Origin: Rugosimonospora acidiphila
GTDB lineage: Bacteria > Actinomycetota > Actinomycetes > Mycobacteriales > Micromonosporaceae
Direction of reading: 5' to 3'
NCBI RefSeq assembly: GCF_039543385.1
Contig: NZ_BAABJQ010000002.1
Location: 186,001-250,000 of the forward strand
DNA length: 64,000 bases
Shown here: in pieces, positions 45,870-53,000 of the stretch
How the letters are laid out: the number at the start of each line of letters is the position of its first letter
Position numbering within the stretch: position 1 is the stretch's first letter
Made by a program: the position numbers and the translations under genes
The notes under the pieces: model-generated
What the model saw: the letters and a program-made list of their open reading frames with translations, nothing else
The model's database searches: none
Told to the model about the DNA's origin: nothing

Positions 45870-46841
45870 ATGACCGGAACACACGTCAACCGACGACTTC
45901 CCACTCCCGCCGGATGGCGACGGGTACTGGCACTGAAACCCACCATGGTGGACTTCGTCGAGCGTGGTTTCCGGACCACCCCGGCCGGCACCCGGTCCAC
46001 CTTGGAGAGTGCGGCCGGGGCGTTCCTGGACGGGTTCAACGCCGAACTGGCCAGCCCGGCCGGCCAGCCACCCGACCTGTCGCCGGTGCCGGCGGTGCGC
46101 AGGGGTTTCGCCGCCGAGGGTGCCGGCATGGCCGCAGCCCTGCTGGACGCGCTCACCCCGGCCGGCACCCGCCGGCTGGCCCGGCTGCGCGCCGAGTACG
46201 ACGGCCGGTACGCGTACCTGGTGCACGTCGGGGTGGGCTGGAGCATGGCCAAGCTGTACCGGCACCGGCTGCCGCGCTCCACCGGCGATGCCCCGCTGCT
46301 GCGCTGGCTGGCCTACGATGGCGTGGGTTTCTGCCAGTCGTTCTTCGCCTCCCCGCGCAGGTTCGCCCGGTGGTCGGCGCACCCCTCCTCCTGCCCGCCC
46401 ACCTGTGACATCCAGTACCAGGGGGTGGGGCGCAGCCTGTGGTTCCGCGCCTGCGCGGACCCGGACGTCCTGGGCAGCTACGTCGAGGGAATGCCCGAGG
46501 CGCACCGCGGCGACGTGTGGAGCGGCATCGCCCTGGCCGCGACGTACGCCGGCGGGGTGGAGCCGGAAGCGCTGCGGCGCCTGGCCGAGCTGACCGGCGC
46601 GCACCGGGCCGCCGCCGCTCAGGGCGCCGCGTTCGGCGCGGAGGCCTGGCGACTGTCCGGCTCCGTTCCCGCGCACGCCCGCGCCGCGGTAGAGGCTCTG
46701 GCGAACTCCACGCTGGAGGAGGCCGCCGCGTGGACCTGGCAGGCCCGCCGCGGGCTGGACGTTCCAGGCGCCGACGCCACCCACTACCGGCGCTGGCGGC
46801 TGGCCGTGCAGCGACGGGCCACCGTCGCGCTGACCGGCTGA
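45870..46841 (+). CDS. unbL: Enediyne biosynthesis protein E3 (UnbL/DUF1702)
   Basis: A 323-residue DUF1702 protein, the E3 component found in essentially all enediyne warhead cassettes. Recognisable parts are WRRVLALKPTMVDFVERGF, VHVGVGWSMAKLYRHRLPRS, LLRWLAYDGVGFCQSFFASP and CDIQYQGVGRSLWFRACADP. The biochemical function is not established; genetic work in enediyne clusters links it to warhead formation. ATG 45870 has AGGAG upstream. It is the first gene of the cassette, with E4 93 bases downstream. Confidence 0.92.
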   Translation: MTGTHVNRRLPTPAGWRRVLALKPTMVDFVERGFRTTPAGTRSTLESAAGAFLDGFNAELASPAGQPPDLSPVPAVRRGFAAEGAGMAAALLDALTPAGTRRLARLRAEYDGRYAYLVHVGVGWSMAKLYRHRLPRSTGDAPLLRWLAYDGVGFCQSFFASPRRFARWSAHPSSCPPTCDIQYQGVGRSLWFRACADPDVLGSYVEGMPEAHRGDVWSGIALAATYAGGVEPEALRRLAELTGAHRAAAAQGAAFGAEAWRLSGSVPAHARAAVEALANSTLEEAAAWTWQARRGLDVPGADATHYRRWRLAVQRRATVALTG

Positions 46842-46934
46842 GCCCGCGCGGATCGCCGCGCGCGGCGGCACTGTTTCCGACCGGTGCGAGACCCATCACG
46901 ACGACCACCCGGAGAACGGAAAGAGGGATGCGAA

Positions 46935-48848
46935 ATGGACGTTCGGCTCCGCGCCCGGCACGCCACGGTCGCCCTGCTCGCCGTCGCGCTCTGCGTAGCG
47001 GCCGGCGTCGCCACGCGGATACCCGGGGCCAGTGCCGCGGAAGTCAACACCTTGGCCTCCCGATTCTCCTTTTCCATCAGCGACCTCAACAGCCCGCCAC
47101 CCGGCGCGCGTACCGAGCGCGTGGTGGAGCCGGAACTGCGCCACCTCCAGTCGTGGATCTCCGCGGTCGGCGCCAGCGCCGGCCTCGCCGACTTCGACGG
47201 CGACGGGCTGCCCAACGACGCGTGCCTGGTGGATCCGCGCGATGACTCGGTGACGATCCGGCCGGTACCCGCACGCGCCGACGGCTACCCACCGATCCGG
47301 TTGGCGTACAGCGGTGTCGCGTTCGACGCGAAAACCACCGCGCCGATGGGCTGCGTACCGGCCGACCTGAACGAGGACGGGTATACCGACGTGCTGGTGT
47401 ACTTCTGGGGCCGCACCCCCGTCGCGCTGCTGCGCCGACCGGGCACCGCGCTGTCCGCGTCGGCGTTCCTGGCCGTCAACGTGGCGGCGGATCCGACCCA
47501 GATCTGGAACAGCACCACCGCCAACGTGGTGGACCTCGACGGCGACGGGCATCTCGACCTGTTCATCGGCAATTACTTCCCCGACGGCGCCCAGGTGCTC
47601 AACGCTGACGCGAACCACGATCCGCTGATGCAGATGCAGGACTCCATGTCGGACGCGGCCAACGGTGGGCGCAACGCGATCCTGCGGCTGGACCACATCG
47701 ACGTGGTCGACGGCGTGCGGGTGCCCCACTACACCGATCAGTCGGACGCGCTGACGACCAACCAGTCGCGGGCGTGGACGCTGGCCACCGGCGCGCAGGA
47801 CCTCAACAACGACGGGCTTCCGGAGCTGTACGTGGCCAACGACTTCGGCCCGGACTATCTGCTGCTCAACCGGTCGATCCCGGGAGATATCCGGTTCGGC
47901 ACGCTGACCGGCTCGCGAGACGCGACCGAACCGAAGTCGAAGGTGATCGGCGGCGATTCGTTCAAGAGCATGGGAGTCACCTACACCGACCTCAACTCCG
48001 ACGGCCGGCCGGACATCCTGGTCAGCAACATCACCACCGAGCACGGGCTGCAGGAGAGCAACTTCGCGTTCGTCAGCACCAGCACAGGTCCGCTGGTCGG
48101 GGGCAAGGCGCCGTACCGGGACGACAGCGAAAGCCTGGGCCTGTCGCGCAGCGGCTGGGGCTGGGACATCAAGGCGGCCGACTTCGACGGGGACGGCACC
48201 GACGAGCTGGTCCAGGCGGTCGGGTTCGTCAAGGGCACCACCAACCGCTGGGCCGAGCTGCAGGAGCTCGCGATGTCCAACGACCTCCCGGTGCGCGAGC
48301 CGTGGGCGTGGCCGGACTTCCCGCCCGGTACCGACATCGCCGGGCACCAGCGCGACCCGTTCTTCGTACGCGGCCCGGACGGCCGGTTCGTGGACATCGC
48401 CAAACAGCTGGGCATCGACAACCCCGGAGTCAGCCGCGGCATCGCGATCGGGGACGTGGACCATGACGGCCGGCCCGACGTGCTGATGGCCAACCAGTGG
48501 GCGAACTCCCAGTTCCTGCACAACACCGGGCCGGCGCGTGGATACCTCGGGCTGCGGCTGCTGCTGCCGCCGGTGTCCGGTGCCCCGGGCGCGCTGCCCC
48601 GCCCCGCCATCGGCGCCTCGGTGACCGTGACCAAGGCCGACGGCACGGTGTCGCGCGCCCAGCTCTACCCGGCCAACGGGCACACCGGGGTCAACGCGCC
48701 CGAGCTGCTGTTCGGGCTCGGCGCGCCCAGCTCCGCGCCGGTGTCCGTGACGGTCACCTGGCGGGACACGACCGGCCCGCACAGCATCGGCACCACCCTG
48801 AGCGAGGGCTGGCACGACCTGATGCTCACGCCGGGCACGGCCGGCTGA
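46935..48848 (+). CDS. unbV: Enediyne biosynthesis protein E4 (UnbV; FG-GAP/ASPIC)
   Basis: A 637-residue exported protein. Residues 1-34 are a Sec signal (LLAVALCVAAGVATRI, cleavage near GASA-AE). At least seven FG-GAP/VCBS-type Ca2+ loops follow, such as DFDGDGLPNDACLV, DLNEDGYTDVLVYF, DLDGDGHLDLFIGN, DLNNDGLPELYVAN, DLNSDGRPDILVSN, DFDGDGTDELVQAV and DVDHDGRPDVLMAN. Together they predict a beta-propeller. The C-terminus is an ASPIC/UnbV domain (GASVTVTKADGTVSRAQLYP, ANGHTGVNAPELLFGLG). Its exact role in enediyne pathways is unknown. ATG 46935 is favoured by an AGAGGG site. Confidence 0.92.
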   Translation: MDVRLRARHATVALLAVALCVAAGVATRIPGASAAEVNTLASRFSFSISDLNSPPPGARTERVVEPELRHLQSWISAVGASAGLADFDGDGLPNDACLVDPRDDSVTIRPVPARADGYPPIRLAYSGVAFDAKTTAPMGCVPADLNEDGYTDVLVYFWGRTPVALLRRPGTALSASAFLAVNVAADPTQIWNSTTANVVDLDGDGHLDLFIGNYFPDGAQVLNADANHDPLMQMQDSMSDAANGGRNAILRLDHIDVVDGVRVPHYTDQSDALTTNQSRAWTLATGAQDLNNDGLPELYVANDFGPDYLLLNRSIPGDIRFGTLTGSRDATEPKSKVIGGDSFKSMGVTYTDLNSDGRPDILVSNITTEHGLQESNFAFVSTSTGPLVGGKAPYRDDSESLGLSRSGWGWDIKAADFDGDGTDELVQAVGFVKGTTNRWAELQELAMSNDLPVREPWAWPDFPPGTDIAGHQRDPFFVRGPDGRFVDIAKQLGIDNPGVSRGIAIGDVDHDGRPDVLMANQWANSQFLHNTGPARGYLGLRLLLPPVSGAPGALPRPAIGASVTVTKADGTVSRAQLYPANGHTGVNAPELLFGLGAPSSAPVSVTVTWRDTTGPHSIGTTLSEGWHDLMLTPGTAG

Positions 48849-48896
48849 CACCGCTGCCCGCACACCCTCGTCGTCGTCAAGGACAGGAGGCACACC

Positions 48897-49016
48897 ATGA
48901 GCGAGCGTGGAATTGGCGAGCGCGGCGGAGCCGCTCCTCCCGTGAGGATCAGGAATCGGAGTTGCAGCGCGCGTGTGCCTCATGCCGGACCGCAGCGAAG
49001 CGAGGATCTGGCATGA
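48897..49016 (+). CDS. 39-residue leader ORF coupled to E5
   Basis: ATG 48897 has a strong ACAGGAGG site. The peptide begins MSERGIGERGGAAPPVR and ends CSARVPHAGPQRSEDLA, its TGA overlapping the ATG of E5 (ATGA at 49013-49016). Its last 17 or so residues are nearly the same as those of the leader before the second ABC1 kinase. The shared coding segment includes the Shine-Dalgarno-like GAGGAT used by E5. Translation of the leader would therefore control or re-initiate E5 translation. Confidence 0.5.
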   Translation: MSERGIGERGGAAPPVRIRNRSCSARVPHAGPQRSEDLA

Positions 49017-49017
49017 G
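48973..49017 (+). repeat. 45-bp direct repeat, copy A
   Basis: These 45 bases are identical to 61167-61211. The element begins GTGTGCCTCATGCCGG and ends GAGGATCTGGCATGAG, with short inverted ends (CATGCC and GGCATG). It spans the 3' half of a leader ORF, the ribosome binding site and the start codon of the next gene. Its last 18 bases, with the preceding A, also recur at 61112-61130. Confidence 0.9.
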
Positions 49018-49993
49018 CGACCCAGGCGCACCCGCCCGCCCCAAGACCGATCCCGGACTCATCGCTCTGCGCCGGTTCGCCCTCTCCATCACCGCGCTGA
49101 ACGTGCTGGGCCACCTGTTCCTCGGCTTCGAGCAGGCGTACCTCACCCCGGTGGTGGCGGTCCTCGTCGCGTACGCGCTGAGCATCGTGCTGGAGACGGT
49201 GGACGCCTGGGCCAGGCACCGCAGGCCGCGCTATCTCGGCCGATGGGTGAATCTGGTCAATTTCCTGCTGCCGGCGCACATCGCCGGGCTGGCCTGCGCC
49301 ATGCTGCTGTACGGCAACGAACGGCTGTGGCCGACCGTGTTCGCGGTGACCGTTGCCATCTCCAGCAAGTACGTGCTGCGCCTGACCGTGGGCGGGATAC
49401 CGAAGCACTTCTTCAACCCGAGCAACCTCGGCATCAGCACCACCCTGCTGGTGTTCACCTGGATGGCGATCGCCCCGCCGTACCAGTTCACCGAGTACTA
49501 CAGCTTCGTTTCGGACTGGGGACTGGCCGCCCTGGTGCTGGTGCTGGGCACCATGCTGAACGCGAAGCTGACCCGGCGCACCCCGCTGATTCTGGGCTGG
49601 GTCGGCGGTTTCGTCCTGCAGGCGCTGCTGCGCGCGGCGTTCCTGCCCGACTCGCTGGTCTCCGAGCTGTTCGTGGTGACCGGGGTGGCCTTCATCCTGT
49701 TCACCAACTACATGATCACTGATCCGCAGACCACCCCGAAGCGCCCCCGCGACCAGGTGGTGTTCGGCGCGTCCACGGCCCTGGTGTACGGCGCGCTGGT
49801 GGCGCTGCACATCACGTTCGGCTTCTTCTACGCGCTGACCATCGTGTGCGCCGGGCGGTTCGTGCTCACCTTCGCCCGGCAGCGGTGGCAGGCGAAATCG
49901 GTCATGCCGGGCCGGCCGGTGGTACCCGACGCCAGCCCACCGGTTCCCGAACCCGAGCGCACCCCGGTCTCCGTGGTACCGCCGGCGAAGTAG
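49013..49993 (+). CDS. unbU: Enediyne biosynthesis protein E5 (UnbU), membrane protein
   Basis: A 326-residue integral membrane protein of the E5/UnbU family, distantly related to RnfD/NqrB-type proteins. About eight helices are visible, for example VVAVLVAYALSIVLETVDAW and HIAGLACAMLLYGNERLW. The conserved loops SKYVLRLTVGGIPKHFFNPS and FTNYMITDPQTTPKRPRDQV are present; in the Rnf relatives such loops lie near a covalent flavin site. The role may be redox support or transport for the PKSE product. ATG 49013 overlaps a leader ORF stop. The PKSE starts eight bases after its stop. Confidence 0.92.
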   Translation: MSDPGAPARPKTDPGLIALRRFALSITALNVLGHLFLGFEQAYLTPVVAVLVAYALSIVLETVDAWARHRRPRYLGRWVNLVNFLLPAHIAGLACAMLLYGNERLWPTVFAVTVAISSKYVLRLTVGGIPKHFFNPSNLGISTTLLVFTWMAIAPPYQFTEYYSFVSDWGLAALVLVLGTMLNAKLTRRTPLILGWVGGFVLQALLRAAFLPDSLVSELFVVTGVAFILFTNYMITDPQTTPKRPRDQVVFGASTALVYGALVALHITFGFFYALTIVCAGRFVLTFARQRWQAKSVMPGRPVVPDASPPVPEPERTPVSVVPPAK

Positions 49994-50001
49994 CGGCAGC
50001 G

Positions 50002-53000
50002 ATGAGCCCCTCAGTCGTCATCGTCGGAATGGCCTGCCGGTACCCGGAGGCCGAAGACCCCGAGCAGTTGTGGGAGAACGTGCTGGGCCGGCGCCGATCG
50101 TTTCGTCGCATCCCGCCACAGCGACTGCCGCTGTCGGAGTACGGCGGCACGGAGCCGGACCGGACCTACGTCACGCACGCCGGACTCATCGAGGGGTGGC
50201 ACTTCGATCGGGAACGGTTCCGGATCCCGGGCGGCACCTACCGCGCGGTCGACACGACGCACTGGCTCGCGCTGGAGGTCAGCGCCGCCGCACTGGCCTC
50301 GGCGGGGTTGCCCGAGGGCGAAGGGCTGGACCGGGACCGGGTGGGCGTGGTGCTGGGCAACTCGCTGACCGGTGAGTTCTCCCGCGCCGCCCTGCTGCGT
50401 ACCCGCTGGCCGTACGTGCGCCGGGCGGTGGCCGACGCGCTGACCGAGGCCGGTACCCCGGTTGCCGAACGGGACCGCGTGGTGGGGCTGGTTGAGCGGC
50501 GGTTCAAGGAGCCCTTCCCGGTGCCCTCGGACGAGACGCTGGCCGGTGCGCTGGCCAACACCATCGCCGGCCGCGTCTGCAACCACTTCGACTTCCACGG
50601 CACCGGGTACACGGTGGACGGTGCCTGCGCCTCGTCGCTGCTGGCCGTGGCGGCCGCCGCCACCGCGGTGGCCGAGGGTCAGCTGGACGTCGCGCTGGCC
50701 GGCGGGGTGGACCTCAGCCTCGACCCGTTCGAGCTGGTGGGCTTCGCCCGGCTGGGTGCTCTGGCGCGGGACGAGATGCGCATCTTCGACCGCCGGCCGA
50801 CCGGGTTCCTGCCCGGCGAGGGCTGCGGGGTGGTGGTGCTGGCCAGCGAGCAGTACGCCCGCCGGGCCGGCCTGACCCCGTACGCGTATCTGCGCGGCTG
50901 GGGTACCTCGAGCGACGGCAACGGCGGGCTGACCCGGCCGGAGCTGGCCGGGCAGCGGCTGGCCCTGCTCCGCGCATACGAGCGGGCCCAGCTGGATCCG
51001 CGGCGGGTGGGCCTGATCGAGGCGCACGGCACCGGCACCGAGGTCGGCGACCTGGCCGAACTGGGCGCCCTGCTGGCGGTGCGCGGCCCCGGCGCGGACA
51101 CCGCGGCGCTGGGCAGCGTCAAGGCGAACATCGGGCACACCAAGGCCGCGGCCGGCGTGGCCGGGCTGATCAAGGCCACCCTGGCGGTTCACCACGAGGT
51201 GCTGCCACCCACGACCGGCTGCGCCGAGCCGCACCCGATGATCGCCGGCTCCGGCGGCTCGCTGCGGGTACTGGACGAGGCCCGGCCGTGGGGCACCGCG
51301 GACCGGTACGCGGGGGTCAGCGCGTTCGGCTTCGGCGGCATCAACGCGCACGTGGTGGTCGGCGGCGTGGCGCCCACCCGGCGGCACCGGCTCACCCGGC
51401 GGGACCGCGGCCTCGCCGGACGGCACCCCGACCGGGAGTTGGTGGTCTGCACCGCGGACCGGCCCGAGCAGCTGGCCGCCCGGCTGGTGCGGATCCGCGA
51501 CGCCGCCCGGGGAATGACCCGTGGCCAGCTCACCGACCTCGCGGCCACGCTGGCCGGCACCGAGCGCGGCGAGGCGCCGGCCCGGTTCGCCACCGCCGTG
51601 GCCACCCCGGACGAGCTGGCCGCCGCGGCCGACGCCGCGCTGGCCCGGCTGGAGGCCGGCGACCGGGTGGTTCTCGACCGGTTCCGCCGGGTGTTTCTGG
51701 TCGTCGGCCGGCCGCTGCGGGTGGGGCTGTTGTTCTCGGGACAGGCCTCGCCGTGCTACCCGGACGCGGGCGCGCTGTCGCACCTGCTCGACGAGCTGCC
51801 GCCCGGCTACGACGACGCGCTGGCGCTGCCGGCCGACCGGGAGGCCGCCGTGGACACCGCGGTGGCGCAGCCGGCCATCATCCGGGCCGCCCTGGCCGGG
51901 CTGCGCTGGCTGGACACCCTCGGGGTGCGCGCGCACGAAGCGCTCGGGCACAGCCTCGGCGAACTGGGCGCGCTGGTCTGGGCCGGGGCGCTGGACGACG
52001 CCGACGCGTACAGCCTGGCCGCCGCGCGCGGCGCGGCGATGTCGGCGGCCGACACCGGACCGGCCGGCATGGCCAACCTGGCCGCCGATCTGTCCACAGT
52101 GGAGCAGCTGCTGCGCGGCGAGGACGCCGTTGTCGCGGCCGACAACGGTGACCGGCGGATAGTGGTCTCCGGTACCCGGGCCTCGGTCAGCCGGGTGGTG
52201 GCGCACGCGGCCCGGCGCGGGATCGGCGCGACCTGGCTGCCAGTACCGCACGCGTTCCACTCGCCGCTGATGGCGCCGGCCGCGAGCCGGGTCAAGGCCG
52301 CCGCCTCGGCCATCGACTGGCGGGCCGCGTACCGGCCGGTCGCCTCCACCGTGACCGGCGAGCGACTGGCCGACGAGGACCTGGTGGAGCTGCTGGTCCG
52401 GCAACTCACCGCGCCCGTGCGGTTCCGCGAGGCGCTCGCCACGCTGCGAGCCGAGCTGCTGGTCGAGGTCGGGCCGGGGCAGGTGCTCGCCGGGCTGGCC
52501 GGCCCGGGCGCGGTACCGATGGATGCCGGCGCACCCAGCGCCGACGGCGTCGCCACCGCCACCGCCGCGCTGTTCGCCGCCGGCGCCTTCTCCAGCGCGG
52601 AGCCGTACTTCGCCCGCCGCGCGCACCGCCGGTACGACCTCGACGCGCCACGCACCCTGCTGACCAACCCGTGCGAGCTGACTGCCACCGGCGTCCCGGA
52701 GGTGCCCGCACCCGACGCGGCCCCTCCGGCGGCCCAGTCGCCCGCCGAGAGCGCCGATCCGGTCGCGGCCGTGGTGGCCCGGGTGGCGGCCGCCGCCGAA
52801 CTCGACCCCGCCGCCATCGGGCCGGACGTGCGGCTACTGGCCGACCTGCACCTCAGCTCGCTGCGGGTGGGTCAGCTCGCCGCCGAGGTCGCCGGGGTAC
52901 TGGGCCGGGCGGTACCGGCCGCGCCGCTGCGCATGGCGACCGCCACCGTGGCCGAGTTCGCCGACGCGATCGCCGCCCTGCCGCCGGCCGAGGCGGCTCC

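Noticed and set aside
46896..49031. Open 711-codon minus-strand frame antisense to E4
   Set aside because: It mirrors the E4 codons, has shadow-like composition (Arg, Gly, Val, His rich) and no start signals. E4 on the plus strand is a clear family member.
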